The translations under genes were made by a program, and so were the position numbers. Under the pieces are notes generated by a model. That model had not been told where the DNA came from. It was given only the letters and a program-made list of their open reading frames with translations, and searched no databases. Shown here one piece after another: positions 21,246-32,262 of a DNA stretch of 64,000 nt (position 1 is its first letter; each line of letters opens with the position of its first letter). The DNA comes from Xanthostigma xanthostigma. Lineage: Eukaryota > Arthropoda > Insecta > Raphidioptera > Raphidiidae. The stretch spans positions 5,208,001 through 5,272,000 of the forward strand of contig OY754475.1 of the NCBI GenBank assembly GCA_963575645.1. The letters run 5' to 3'.

Positions 21246-22403
21246 GATTTTTCTTATTGTTGAGCCTATTTTCTTTGCGAAATCCGCGGTTGGAAAATGT
21301 TTTCTGTAGTTGTCCGGCGTTTTTTTTCTAAAATTTGAATCTCTCTCCCACTTGGTGAGATTTGGTAAGATTTATTCTATAATTAATAAGTGATTAAAAT
21401 TTGATATGGTTATGTATTTTGTTATATATCACTAAATACTTAAGCGTTAATACTGATGTCTTTTAAGTACTCCATTTTTTTCTGTGAAAGAAGAAGAGAA
21501 AAATGATACAAAATGTTATTTGTTATAATAATGCATATTCTCTGAATTAAAATGTGAGATTTTCATTGATTCCACCCTCAATTTAAATGCGATTTGGTGA
21601 GATTTTGCGGGATTACCCCCCTATTTTGAGCTCACGTAATGAATGGACGTCTCTATAGAAATTATTTACGTTGCGTTATCAAAAATACTCGGAAAATAAC
21701 GGAATATAAGTTATTTTTGTCTATAATAATATGTAAAAAAACGTATTTTCAATTATGGTGGGATCACGGGTATTTGTGGTGGAAGAGCTGCACTTCATTG
21801 TATAATAATATATTGTGTAACATCTTTTAGCATCCACCTTTTATTGAACACACTGTATAGCAATGTGTGTAATATATGAACATTAAGTTGATTACTTAGG
21901 TTAGTTATCTTTTCTTAGAATACATTCTGCCCCCCTTCCCCCCGTCGACGAAGCCCGTAAATCCACCGCCCCCACAACTTCATCTTAGCGTTTTCGGTGT
22001 CTATTTAATATTGTATGACGTTATACTAAGAACGTATAACACACAAAGTTTTGATTTTAAAACCCTTCAGCGAATGGTTATTATACAGGGTGGTTCTTAA
22101 CGGTTTTCCCTATTCATAAAGTCTAGTTGTCCATAATGGTCAATGACAGGGCAAGAAACATTAAAAACTGACAAAACAAAGTAGTTAACTCTAGAGAGTT
22201 ATTTGATTAATTGGGTTTGTGTATAAAGAATTAATTACTATTTTTTAATTTATTTTTAATAATTTATCATAAAAAATATTGAATAGGTACCGAAAAGGAA
22301 AAAAAATAAGTCATAGATTATTAATAACAAATTATTTTAGATGTACTTGTATGAAACTTTTTAAAAAATCACTTGACTACAAAACACATCAGGAATGTTC
22401 GTG
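21246..22403. other. No gene seen (21246-22403)
   Basis: Chance frames only. TATACAGGGTGGTTCTTAACGG near 22082 looks like one end of a TIR element, but no partner end was found. Confidence 0.4.
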
Positions 22404-22816
22404 TCTAAATATATAAAAGGAAACCGTGACTGTCTGACTGATCTATCAACGCGCAGCTCAAACCATTGGACGAATTGGGCTGAAATTTCGCACACAGATA
22501 GTTATTATGACGTAGGCATCCGCTAAGAACGGATTTTTGAAAATTCAACTCCTAAAAGGGTGTAACGAGGGTTCATTTGCATGGAAAAATCATATGAGAT
22601 AGATGCATCAATTCGAAAATGCGCAGGATTACTCCCGTCAACAAATAAACAAACACGTGTTTCATGCTTTTTCTAAAACAATCTCTTCAGAGGGTGTAAA
22701 TAGTCTAAAAATCAATTAGGGGGGTCTACGTCGAGAAAGGAGTAACTAGATGCCAAATAATGGGAACGCACTCGTGTTTTGTCTCAATCGCGTGCAAAAC
22801 CCCGGGTAACGGCTAG
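22404..22816 (+). mobile_element. Complete non-autonomous Helitron, (GACT)n family
   Basis: It starts TCTAAATATATAAAAGGAAA with a GACTGTCTGACTGA head and ends CCCCGGGTAACGG then CTAG (22813-22816), followed by T. The 413-bp body contains GGGCTGAAATTTCGCACACA and GACGTAGGCATCCGCTAAG, shared with 1979-2340. No TIRs or TSD, as expected for Helitrons. Confidence 0.75.
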
Positions 22817-23744
22817 TAATCAATATTTCGTCGGAAGTTCTTGATTCGGTCGATAGTTGAAGTGACGTTATGTCATATCTTTTCAACACGACGAGTGCGT
22901 GTCTTCTCGAACCGAACTTACATTCTCCGTTCGGCGGTACCACCTCAACTTCACTTACATCTATCTTCACGCCGGTATATCTGTGTTGGTTATGTTGTTT
23001 CAGTGTGCTTATAATCCGCAGCTATGTTCATGTGTGTATACTTCAGAGGTGAACTGTTTTATACACTTCTACATTCAGTGTGAATGTAGAGGTTATGTTA
23101 GTGTTTTATAAATTCGTTGCTATATTCATGTTTATACTTTATAGGTTATGTCTATTATACATTCTCGTCAATCTTTACGCAACTCGATATGATCTACAGC
23201 TATGTTCAAACTAGTGTCTGTTTGTAGGTTAGGCGTATACGATCCACGGCTATATTCAGATCAGCCAGAATCTACGCTTAGGTTATGTATGCGAGTGTGT
23301 CTACATTCACGGTAGTGTTCCATTCCAGTAATAGGTTATGTATATAAGATTATATTATGCGCGCTATCAAAAGTTAAATTAGAAGATAAACTTTATACAT
23401 TTCATCATGTCTTTCATCTTATTTATAATGTGTATAGGTATATGTGTCTTTATATAAACATGTATATTCATAGTTGTAAAGCAACTTGTTTGCCTCGAAT
23501 ACGTATTTATTATGCAGGGTTTCTGACGGCATTTCTCGACGGCTAGAAATTAAACGGTTCTGAGGTGTTTTTTAAACGTTCTAGGCGTTTTTGAAGAATG
23601 CGTAAATATTGTTTTCGAAAAACATAAATTATTTTAATGTTAAGAGAAATTTTGCCCGGGGTACAATTTTAAAAAGAAGCTTTGCAAATGTTTCGTTTTT
23701 TAAATTAATTTTGCACATAATCATTTTTACACGCTTTATTATTA
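22817..23744. other. No gene; AGGTTATGT-rich region
   Basis: The phrase AGGTTATGT or GGTTATGT recurs near 23091, 23142, 23281 and 23332, and CAGCTATGTTCA-like phrases recur near 23020, 23199 and 23250. This suggests an old decayed tandem repeat of about 100-190 bp. The two overlapping chance frames at 22870-23111 are not supported as genes. Confidence 0.4.
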
Positions 23745-24262
23745 GTTTCACTTGTAAGTTTGTATGTAAGTATGTATGTTTGTTTGTAAACTCGTTGGGA
23801 TTACAGCAAGTGGTTCATTACAGTAGTATAATATGCCAGCAATGTAACTACAGTGTTTAGCCGTGCGGTCTTCGCTGGCGTCAACTCTCGGAATTACGGG
23901 TCGTGGGTTCTAATCCCGTCCACGCCGAAAAAAAAAATTGTTTTTTTTCGGCACATTTTTGACAATAAATCGAACTAAAAAGTGGAAAATATAGTTTAAA
24001 AAAAACTAAAAAACACGCCTTATATCGAACTAAAAAGTAAAAAATATTTTTTTAAAATAAGCTTACAACAATAATGAATAAAAAATACTAGTATTATTGT
24101 GAAAAAAGCGTGGGGCGCTTTGTTCCACATTTTCGTACATCGAGTGCCCCACGCTTTTTTCACAATAATACTAGTATTTTTTATTCATTATTGTTTTAAG
24201 CTTATTAAAAAAAATATATTTTTTACTGTTTAGTTCCATATAAAGCGTGTTTTTTAGTTTTT
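23745..24262 (+). mobile_element. Composite element: tRNA-like head plus large hairpin, copy 2
   Basis: Same order as 17105-17696: GTAAGTTTGTATGTAAG microsatellite, CAGCAAGTGGTTCATTAC, tRNA-like block, then a hairpin. Here the central hairpin is complete: AAAAAAGCGTGGGGC and its complement GCCCCACGCTTTTTT enclose GCTTTGTTCCACATTTTCG, inside longer arms (AATAATGAATAAAAAATAC and complement). Confidence 0.8.
23858..23928 (+). pseudogene. tRNA-like SINE head, copy 2
   Basis: TAGCCGTGCGGTCTTCGCTG..GGGTTCTAATCCCGTCCACG. It lacks about 13 bases (AAGGCACGGGTTT) present in copy 1, so the A-box half is damaged. The B box is intact. Confidence 0.55.
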
Positions 24263-24868
24263 TTTGATTAAGAAATTAAAATAATTCTAATTTCTATTAA
24301 CTCAGAAAAAGACGAGGATGTCTTTAAGATTAGTACAATTTACCATCGTTCGACTAGTATGATGCCCTGAAGATGAAAAAAAAATGGAAATGGTGACCAC
24401 AATCTTCTTTTTAAATTCTTTTTCAGTCAAACATTCTCCCAACGTTTAATATTTACTGAAAAAAAACTAATAAATTTTTTAAGTTCTCCAAGATTTTTTT
24501 TTCGCAAAAGATGTAACAAGAACTTTGAGGTAATTACTGTTAGATATTTGGCCAGCCCTTGATTTGTGTTGGTGGATATAAAGTCAGGGCGTGTTTTCAA
24601 TATCGTTCACACTGAATGACTCTTTGATGAGTAACATTTGCTTTGACAGTTATTTTTTAATGACTTGTGGAATTTCTCTCGGCGTATTTGTTGAATGGAA
24701 GTCGCTGATTCTTAACTGACTGTTTTCCTTCTATTTAAATTAAGGCAGCTACCGCATACCTTCCCAGCGAATTTAACGATTTAAGACCAACTATTCCTAC
24801 AATTTTTTCAGCCACCAATAAATAATATTTGATTTACCATCTCCAAGGGTTAAAGAAACAGAATAATA
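24263..24868. other. No gene seen (24263-24868)
   Basis: Unique AT-rich sequence between the composite element and the LINE tail. Confidence 0.4.
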
Positions 24869-25034
24869 TTTTTATTTTATTTTTATTTTTTATTTTATTT
24901 TAATTCAACAACAGGGTATAAACCCCAATTACAGTTGAAATTACATTTTACATAACAAGTACACAAAAAAACAAAATGCATTTTAACCAGTACAAACCAA
25001 CAGACGACAATGTTTTATTACCGATATTTGGCCA

Positions 25035-27944
25035 TTAGTCACCGGATAGTAAATTAAAGCATGATTTTTTAAACGTTGTTTTAGTCATTTTAAAAATGTC
25101 TAATTTTGAAGACAAGCTGTTATATAACATTAACATACCATATATGGGAGAAGAAGCGCGATGAACTGTTCGACACCGTGGGATACTGAAAATATTAGAA
25201 CTTCGACTATAAAATGTAGGAATGTGTAATGCTATTGTTGATAATGTAACATTATCATCAATATGGCCATTGATTAGGCCATAAATGTACATCAAACCAG
25301 CAACTTTACGTCTAACACTTAATGGAGTCATATGAAATGTTTTCAAATGTTGATTATACGGTATTAAATAAGTGTAATATCCAAACTGTTTGAAGAACAA
25401 ATATCTTAAGAATTTTTTTTGTACTTTCTCAACCATATTATCATACATATAGTAATTTGGGTGCCATATAATTGATGCAAACTCTAAGCGTGAGCGAACC
25501 AAAGAGAAATATAATAATTTTAAAACATTTATATCTGTAAAACTCTTAGCATTTCTAATTATAAATCCCAATAGCGAAGATGCTTTCTTAATAGTCGATA
25601 AAATGTGATCATTGAAAGTTAGTTTTTGATCAAATACGACTCCCAAATCACTTATAGACGAAACCCTGGTGAGAATTTTGTCATTTAATTTATAGTTCTC
25701 CAGAAATGGATGCAGTTTTCTTGTATATGTCATTACGTAACATTTTGATAAGTTGAATTTTAATTTATTCTCTTGACTCCAATTCTGTAGTGTTGATAGA
25801 TCGCATTGAAAGTCTGCAATATCTTGTACACTATCAATCTGTTTGAACATTTTTAGATCGTCTGCATATAAAATAATTTTAGAATGTGATATTTTTTCTG
25901 TCACATCATTTATAAAAATGTTGAAAAGAAGCGGTCCCAAATTTGACCCTTGTGGAATACCTGAATTTGCTGTGTATGTTCTGGATTTAAAATTATTTCT
26001 AGAAACGTACTGTTGTCTGTTTCCCAGATATGACGCGAAAAAAGTTATTAAATTATCGGACAAACCAAAGTTAAGTAATTTATTTATTAGTATTAAATGA
26101 TCAATTTTGTCAAAGGCTTTCTGAAAGTCTGTATATGCCACATCTACTTGACTTCCAGAATCAAGTGCATCATAAATAAATTCAGTAAAATTGATCAAGT
26201 TTGTATTAATAGAACGATTTTTAATAAAACCATGTTGATTCTCTGATATTTGTTGATGTATATGTGAGTATATGTGTTTGTGTAAGATAATTTCAAATAT
26301 TTTCGCTGGAACTGACAATATGGATACTGGTCGATAATTTATTATATCATTCTGATCTTCTTTTTTATGAATTGGAGTTACTTTAGTAAGTTTCCACTGA
26401 TCAGGGAATTGATTATATTTTAGAGATAAATTAAATATGTAACAAAGTGGTTGAACTAAAATTTCAGAACATGCTTTAAAAATGTATGAAGGAATCCCAT
26501 CAGGGCCAACTGACTTTTTGGGCGGAAGTTTAGAAATAGCCTCGCCAACTTCATGTGAAAATATCTCATTTATAACCAATGCGTCAGAAATTTCGGAATT
26601 CGGATAATTTTGCAAAATTTCAGTTATGTTTATTTCACCTGAAGGCTCATAAACAGAACTGAAATATGTTGCAAACGCATTTACTATGGATAACTCGTCC
26701 TTTAATTCTTTATCATCAAGTTTCATAAATGACTGTTGAGATGAGTTATTTCTTTTAGATTTCACAAAATTCCAAAACTCAGATACATTGCCTATAATGT
26801 CTCGCTGAATATTACTCAAATATAAACGGTGAGCCTTTTCTATTTCTCTTTTCAACAGTAATCTATTTTGCCGATAATTCAACTTATCAAAACAATAACT
26901 GCAGACGCTATTAACAAGACCTATACAGTTGCAAGTTTGATTTCTAATTTTTTTTCTATATTTTTCTTTTATCTTAATAATATTAATGATAGATTTATTG
27001 AACCAGACTGGGTATTTCTTATAATTAACATGTTTTATTTTTGGTACACTGTCGTTAAGCGCAGTGTATAAAATTTTATAAAAATAATCAATAGCTAAAT
27101 TTACATCCTGTATTTTGTATAACTTTAACCAATCAGAGTGTAGAAGCATTTCATAAAATTTACCAAAATCAGCCTTTCGATAATTATATTTTTCCTCATT
27201 TGGTAGAGTATTGTTTCTTTTACGACGACCTATAATTGCACAGTTTAATTCTAAAGCAGGATGATAAATGTCAATTGGTACTAACTGATTATCACTTATA
27301 GTAACTGAAAATGGTTCAAAATTAGTTAAAACAACGTCTAATGTTTTATTCTGAGAATTGACAACTTTATTAATAGATTTTAAGTTATTAAATTCCAAGA
27401 AAATGGATAATTCTCGACATAAAGAATTTCCTGGATTTAAATCAAACCGTGGTCCAAATATAGGTAAATTAAAATCACCGAGTACTAGTACGTTGCTATT
27501 ATTAAGGTTTAAACTTTCATAATTATCATAAAATCTATTGTATGTTTCAATTTTACTGTTTGGAGGAAAATATATTAGACAGATATAATAACTTATATTA
27601 CTAGAGTTCGTAATTTTAATCCAAATATCTTCATTTTCAGTTTCAAAATGTACACATCTTTGTGCATTGAAATGCTTTTTAACAGCAAATATTAGACCGC
27701 CACCCCTGCTTTTATTAACCCGTGTAAAATCACGATCACGTCTAAACACCAGATAATTGTCATTAAATAGTTCTGAACTAGAAACAGTATTATCTAGCCA
27801 AGTTTCTGTTAAACCGACAAAATCAAAATCATTTCCAATTAAATTTAAATAAAAAAGTTGTGTTTTAGTTTTAAGTCCCCTAACATTTTGATAATACCCA
27901 TATAATTTTGTATTTATATTGTCGTCAGCTGCAACGACTTGATT
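25035..27944 (-). CDS. LINE ORF2: APE endonuclease plus reverse transcriptase
   Basis: This is the polyprotein that nicks target DNA and copies the element RNA onto it. A conventional frame starts with GTG at 27749 (904 codons). The same frame stays open 65 codons upstream to a TAA at 27945-27947, and that extension encodes the start of the endonuclease (YYQNVRGLKTK, then GLTETWLD), so the protein is about 969 residues. No ATG lies in the extension. Further endonuclease motifs are RGGGLIFAVK, LGDFNLP and a C-terminal DIYHPA. RT motifs in order: NYRPVSILSVPAKIFE, ENQHGFIKNRS, YTDFQKAFD, SGIPQGSNLGPLLF, YADD (about 25855-25870) and DLGVVFD. All catalytic residues are present. No RNase H or zinc knuckle is obvious at the C-terminus, which ends in the usual thumb region (RSRLEFASIIWHP). 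The protein would act in the nucleus as an RNP with ORF1p. Confidence 0.93.
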   Translation of the reverse strand, partial: NQVVAADDNINTKLYGYYQNVRGLKTKTQLFYLNLIGNDFDFVGLTETWLDNTVSSSELFNDNYLVFRRDRDFTRVNKSRGGGLIFAVKKHFNAQRCVHFETENEDIWIKITNSSNISYYICLIYFPPNSKIETYNRFYDNYESLNLNNSNVLVLGDFNLPIFGPRFDLNPGNSLCRELSIFLEFNNLKSINKVVNSQNKTLDVVLTNFEPFSVTISDNQLVPIDIYHPALELNCAIIGRRKRNNTLPNEEKYNYRKADFGKFYEMLLHSDWLKLYKIQDVNLAIDYFYKILYTALNDSVPKIKHVNYKKYPVWFNKSIINIIKIKEKYRKKIRNQTCNCIGLVNSVCSYCFDKLNYRQNRLLLKREIEKAHRLYLSNIQRDIIGNVSEFWNFVKSKRNNSSQQSFMKLDDKELKDELSIVNAFATYFSSVYEPSGEINITEILQNYPNSEISDALVINEIFSHEVGEAISKLPPKKSVGPDGIPSYIFKACSEILVQPLCYIFNLSLKYNQFPDQWKLTKVTPIHKKEDQNDIINYRPVSILSVPAKIFEIILHKHIYSHIHQQISENQHGFIKNRSINTNLINFTEFIYDALDSGSQVDVAYTDFQKAFDKIDHLILINKLLNFGLSDNLITFFASYLGNRQQYVSRNNFKSRTYTANSGIPQGSNLGPLLFNIFINDVTEKISHSKIILYADDLKMFKQIDSVQDIADFQCDLSTLQNWSQENKLKFNLSKCYVMTYTRKLHPFLENYKLNDKILTRVSSISDLGVVFDQKLTFNDHILSTIKKASSLLGFIIRNAKSFTDINVLKLLYFSLVRSRLEFASIIWHPNYYMYDNMVEKVQKKFLRYLFFKQFGYYTYLIPYNQHLKTFHMTPLSVRRKVAGLMYIYGLINGHIDDNVTLSTIALHIPTFYSRSSNIFSIPRCRTVHRASSPIYGMLMLYNSLSSKLDIFKMTKTTFKKSCFNLLSGD

Positions 27945-27962
27945 TTAATAATTTTATCTAAA

Positions 27963-28772
27963 CTACAAAGAATTACAGTCTGTTTCACTTGTAATAAGTA
28001 TGGGGGCACTATTTTCATCTTTTTTAATAAAAATCTTTCCATTACGGGTCCATAAGAACTTATAACCATTACGAGATTTTGCTTGTTTAGCAAGAAAGAA
28101 AATTTTTCTGTTTTCAGTCGTTAATGACTCATTAATATATATAATATTTTCGCTCACATATCCTAAATCTGTCGCCTTTAAATTTCTTTTAATTCTCTTC
28201 TTCGCCATGAATGTATCCTTATCAATTCGCCTAATAAATCTCAGTATAATAATTGGAGGTCTACCTTCTTGATTCGGGTCAGCACGCAAACGATGAACAG
28301 TATCGATCATTCCATCTTCAAAATCATCAAATCTCAATGCCTTCGCTATCAGCTTTATTACCTGACTAATATTCTCCTGCTGCATCATGGGTACCCCTTT
28401 TATTTCTAAAGTATTCCGGCGTGAATATTGCTCAGATTCATTCATCCTTAATTTGAGGTTAGCCATTTCATTTTTTAACAACTTGTTTTCAGTTTTCAAT
28501 TCTTCCACTGTGTTGAAACATTCATCCAGTTTAGAATTTTGAATTGTTACCTGATTTGCCAGATCATCAATTTTTTCATGTGTACAATCCAACGACTTAA
28601 CAATTTGTGTTTGTTCCTCCTTCATTAAAGATACGTTGTCAGTCAATGTTTTTAATTGTGCTAGTATTAGATTTAATGTGTCTGTACCAGTATCATTATC
28701 AGACTTGTTACTACTATTATTCGACCGCGTTTTTATCTGAGAATTTGGCATGATTATTACTGTGTTATGCAC
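27963..28772 (-). CDS. LINE ORF1: RNA-binding coiled-coil protein (L1-ORF1/FP-like)
   Basis: 269 codons from ATG. The N-terminus is Ser/Asn-rich (NSSNKSDNDTGT). Residues of about 30-110 have heptad-like spacing (LNLILAQLKTLTDNVSLMKE... LKNEMANLKLRM), predicting a coiled coil for trimer formation. EQYSRRNTLEIKGVP then opens an RRM-like domain with IILRFIRRIDKDTFMAKKR. The C-terminal part (IYINESLTTENRKIFFLAKQ, GYKFLWTRNGKIFIKKDE) resembles the C-terminal domain shared by L1 ORF1 proteins and FP-type ORF1 proteins of insect LINEs. There is no CCHC knuckle. It stops at TAG 27963-27965, with further in-frame stops at 27954-27956 and 27945-27947 before ORF2 opens in the same frame. Role: nucleic-acid chaperone in the retrotransposition RNP. 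Family assignment comes from motif recognition. Confidence 0.9.
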   Translation of the reverse strand: MHNTVIIMPNSQIKTRSNNSSNKSDNDTGTDTLNLILAQLKTLTDNVSLMKEEQTQIVKSLDCTHEKIDDLANQVTIQNSKLDECFNTVEELKTENKLLKNEMANLKLRMNESEQYSRRNTLEIKGVPMMQQENISQVIKLIAKALRFDDFEDGMIDTVHRLRADPNQEGRPPIIILRFIRRIDKDTFMAKKRIKRNLKATDLGYVSENIIYINESLTTENRKIFFLAKQAKSRNGYKFLWTRNGKIFIKKDENSAPILITSETDCNSL

Positions 28773-29064
28773 TTCACTACTTCACTATACTTCACCTTCA
28801 CAATACACTATATCCTCTGGGAACAATTGTGATACAGAAATTAAAAAAAAATATCAATTATATCCCATAAGAAATTCAAATTTAGTGAGGAGCTGACACA
28901 AACACGTCTATTCAGAACGCAGCCATAAATAATCTAATATAAATAATAAATAATAAATAAAAATTGTTTGTTATTAATTTTTCTTAATTTTCAAAAATTA
29001 TTTAAAAAATTCAATCTTAATTCTATTGTAAAATAAGTAGATAATTATTCTTTTTTATATTTTT

Positions 29065-29215
29065 TAGATTACATATTTCTGAAGAAAATCTAAATCGGAA
29101 CCGAAACGTCAATGTATTAATTATTATTTTTTGTTATAATATATTTGTCTGAAAAATTGGTCGATAATTTTATTTATTAAAGAATTCTAATCAGACGTTA
29201 ATCAAAGATTAGAAT
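29065..29215 (+). mobile_element. Half-copy of the 40/62-kb foldback family
   Basis: TTTCTGAAGAAAATCTAAATC, GGAACCGAAACGTCAATG, then TTTGTCTGAAAAATTGGTCG and TTCTAATCAGACGTTAATCA. Only one arm is present. The CTGAAGA and GAAAC halves of the hammerhead-like core remain, but stem II no longer pairs. Confidence 0.7.
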
Positions 29216-30289
29216 AATATTAACCTTGCTAGCGGAGGGACTGCTTGGCCTTCTTGTCTTGATATCTATCAAAAAATAAAATATAGTTAGGTTGCTGATA
29301 AGCTTTGGCTAATATTTTTGAAGTTGCTATTCTTTGGATTGGTAAGATCCCGATTTGCCTCGATCTTCACCCATCGAGCTTTGTGATGAAATTTGAAAAT
29401 TGATAATATAATTAATAAAAAAAAATTGATTTGGTTGCCATTCAGTTACTTAGCACAACTATTTTTAATAAAAAATTAAAGTTGTAAATTTTATTGTATT
29501 TGTTTAGTATTAAATATTATGATATTTGTTATTCGTTGCCTTGGTTACCTACATATAATATGTTCCACGTGTTCGCAATAAAATTATCTACATTTTCATA
29601 TATGACAATATAGAAAACCCTATAACTGCAAAATACTAATTCGAAGGTGCCAGTCTACCTGATTTTATGCCAGGAATCAAAGTGTCGACCAAACTTTGGC
29701 ATTTTATATACATATTTATTATGCCTTTAACTCTCCGCTTTTCAGAATGGCGTACATTTTCAACGATATCAACAATAGAACGGATATTGATATTTTTGGG
29801 GATACTCTAAAACATTTTAAAAGACAAATTTCTGTTTTTTTGAAGTGAAAATTATATCTTTTCGATTCTCTAAGTTCTATATTACCTATTCAATTATGTT
29901 GCTTATTTTATTGCTTTTTTTTCTTTCTTTTATATATATAGTTTGTAAAGCAAAGTGCTGCAAATGTATAATAATTATTGTATAATATTGAGAGCAGGCT
30001 TGTTACTGGACACTCATTGTCTGTTAGCCTGCCAGATTTACAAATAAAATAAAATATTTTACTTTCGATTGGTAATAAATTTATCTGAAAACTTAATAAC
30101 TAAATTTCGGAAATAAAATTAACAACTTTAATTTTTTATTAAAAATAGCTGTGCCACGAAATTGAATGGCAACTAAGTCAATTTTTCTTTATTTATCCAT
30201 TATATTATCTAGTTTCATTAGAAAATTCGATGGGTGAAGATAGAGTCAAATTAAAGAATGTTTAATTCAGGTTGAAACAATTATTATTA
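29216..30289. other. No gene seen (29216-30289)
   Basis: AT-rich. The region contains inverted scraps such as TTAGTTGCCATTCAATT-like phrases near 29430 and 30160 (TTGGTTGCCATTCAGTTAC and AATTGAATGGCAACTAAG), and GATTGGTAAGATC/GATTGGTAATAAA, suggesting an additional decayed inverted-repeat element between 29330 and 30240. Confidence 0.4.
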
Positions 30290-32048
30290 TTTTATTCAAC
30301 ATATTTATTAACGTAACTTTGTAACATGAATATTATTTAATTCAACATATTTATTAATTTCAGTTTTTTAGCATAAACACTACTTCCTAGTTCATACGCT
30401 CCGCTGCCATCTTGTCTCTGTTTCTCCACATGACCACCAGGGTACACCAGTTGTTACAAGGTCGAATAGTTCTTGAGATATGTGTTCCACATACTATTCG
30501 GTCACTTTCGATCCTTGTTTTTATACAGTCCACGCAAGGACTAAAGAGCGTCCTTAAGGACAGATTTACCAGCGGCGATTTTCGATGTCGCCTGTAGATG
30601 AAATAAGTAAAAGTATATATATTATAGCTGTCGAGTTTATATTCAAAGCAATGATGATTACGATGATTATGTTTTTATATAAACTTCAAACACCGTACAT
30701 TAAAGTTTTGATTTGATGAAAACTCACTCGTTTCTCTATTCATTCGACGTCGTCCGGTTCCGTCGCGACGCCCTCCCCTTCGTTTTACATCTCTTTATGT
30801 TTAAACACAGTATTATGTTTTTATTTATTTATTAATATTGCACTCCGAATGTTTTAATTAAATTAAATTTGAATGTTTAATTCGAAAGTTGAGAACTTTT
30901 TTTTACTTGGAAATTAGTTTTTTATGCTTCACGGAATTTAATAGATAGACGAGTTTTGACTTCAAACAAATATCAATTATTAATTAAATACAGAAGAAAA
31001 TTCTTATCTTGTCTGTTATAACAAATTAAGTTTTTTAAATCTTGAGTATTTTTTTTTATTTTGTGTTGGTTTTCCTTCCTCAGGACGCGACTCGTGTCTG
31101 TTGTCAGAAACGATCCAAAACATTAGTCGCAACTGTCAGGGGGCACAGGGTGCATGATAAAACTAGCAACGTAGTATAACCCAGTTACTAGCAACCCACC
31201 TTTTGGTATAAGTATTTAGTGGGAAAATTTTGCGACCACAAAAATAAATATCAAAAAATAATAATTTCATTTTCTATGAATCGACATTTTAGAACATAGA
31301 TACTTGTTTTTTCACCTGATGATTGACTTTATTGGTTTTATGTAACTGCTTGGTCATTTGCATAAAACAGAAAAAATATCTAAAGGTCACCTTAGTATTA
31401 TTTTATGCTGTCAGTAGTACTGTGTTAAATTTCTGGTGGAAAAAAACAATTTTAGCTGGTTTTAAATCATCTATAAATATTAAATTATAGTTTTCTAAAC
31501 ATGTGTCGGTTTTGTTAACAATGTGAACAACATTTTATCTAGAAATAAAAAACATAAAGTTCGTCTCGTGTAGTGTATAAGGTTCAAATTCGAAATTTTG
31601 GATTACGTAACGTGCTAAATTAAAAGACGATTTCAACTACTAATCATTTTCAAATGTGAGTAATATTTACAAAAAAAATAACTTGCTTTTTTTGACTAGA
31701 CAATTTATTTTGAAAATTATTTGTGTGCCGATATATGCACTCTCTTACACTTCAACCTACCCGTAGCGTCTTACTGGCACTCATTCACTCATAATAGACA
31801 GTTTTTTAAACCGCCTGGCAGACATCTGGCTTATTAATTTTTTATTTTATTAAATACTGTAACACCACGTCTTAAAAAGCCACTCCGCCACTGGTGTACC
31901 CTGGTGGTCATGTAGAAAAACAGAGGCAAGATGGCACCGGAGCGTATGAACTAGGAAGTAGTGTTTATTTAAAAAAAACTTAAATTAATAAATGTGTTGA
32001 ATTAAATAATATTCATGTTACAAATTTACGTTAATAAACATGTTGAAT
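30290..32048. mobile_element. Long inverted-repeat (foldback) DNA element, about 1.8 kb
   Basis: Left arm 30290-30455 and right arm 31893-32048 are inverted copies: CTACTTCCTAGTTCATACGC, CCGCTGCCATCTTG and ATGACCACCAGGGTACACCA on the left reappear reverse-complemented on the right. The outer parts hold sub-repeats (CAACATATTTATTAA.. and GTAACATGAATATTATTTAAT). The 1.4-kb centre has no open reading frame. It contains a segment (31310-31700) also found at 54955-55350, possibly the residue of an autonomous relative. Superfamily unknown. Confidence 0.7.
31310..31700 (+). repeat. Dispersed repeat shared with 54955-55350
   Basis: Common ordered phrases: TTTTATGTAACTG.T.G.TCATTT, GTGTGAAATCTCCAGTGAAAAA-like, TTAACA..GTGAACAA, GGATTTACATAACGCGCTGGA-like and AAAAGACGATTTCA. 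Divergence is high, so homology is old but the order is conserved over about 390 bp. Confidence 0.55.
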
Positions 32049-32262
32049 AAGGCCTAGCACACATGAAGAGCGTTCAACGCGCGTTGGCCCAACGCGCGTT
32101 TACAACTTCTATACAATTGTATATAACTGTTTACATGATAACGCGCGTTCAACGCGCCACCAACGCGCGTTATCATGTAAACAGTTATATACAATTGTAT
32201 AGAAACTGTAAACGCGCGTTGGGCTAACACGCGTTGAACGCCTCTCATATAAACTAGGCCTT
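32049..32262. mobile_element. Foldback MITE with AAGGCCTAG ends
   Basis: Ends AAGGCCTAG and CTAGGCCTT. Inner arms CAACGCGCGTTGG, TATACAATTGTATA and AACGCGCGTTATCATG are mirrored around a short centre near 32160, making an almost continuous hairpin rich in AACGCGCGTT. It is inserted next to the right arm of the 30.3-kb foldback, splitting copies of the sub-repeat AATATTCATGTTACAAA. Confidence 0.8.

Larger units (their letters stand above)
24869..28930 (-). mobile_element. Full-length non-LTR retrotransposon (LINE, jockey/CR1-like superfamily)
   Basis: Read on the minus strand: a short 5' UTR (28930 to 28773), ORF1, a 215-bp junction, ORF2, a 3' UTR of about 130 bp and a (TAAAA)n-type tail at 24905-24869. 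Both frames are open, with no stops or frameshifts, so the element looks young and possibly still mobile. The tail is a simple repeat rather than pure poly(A). I cannot fix a target-site duplication because both flanks are AT-rich. The 5' boundary near GGCTGCGTTCTGAATAGACG is an estimate. The clade (CR1, jockey or Daphne-like) needs a phylogeny. Confidence 0.85.

Noticed and set aside
22870-23111. Overlapping 60- and 70-codon frames with hydrophobic stretches
   Set aside because: Both frames are open over the same DNA, no start context or splice support, and the region is a decayed repeat.
25843-26100. 85-codon plus-strand frame
   Set aside because: Antisense shadow of the reverse transcriptase domain of the LINE ORF2.
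32054-32248. 64-codon minus-strand frame
   Set aside because: It is the AACGCGCGTT-rich palindrome of the MITE at 32049-32262.
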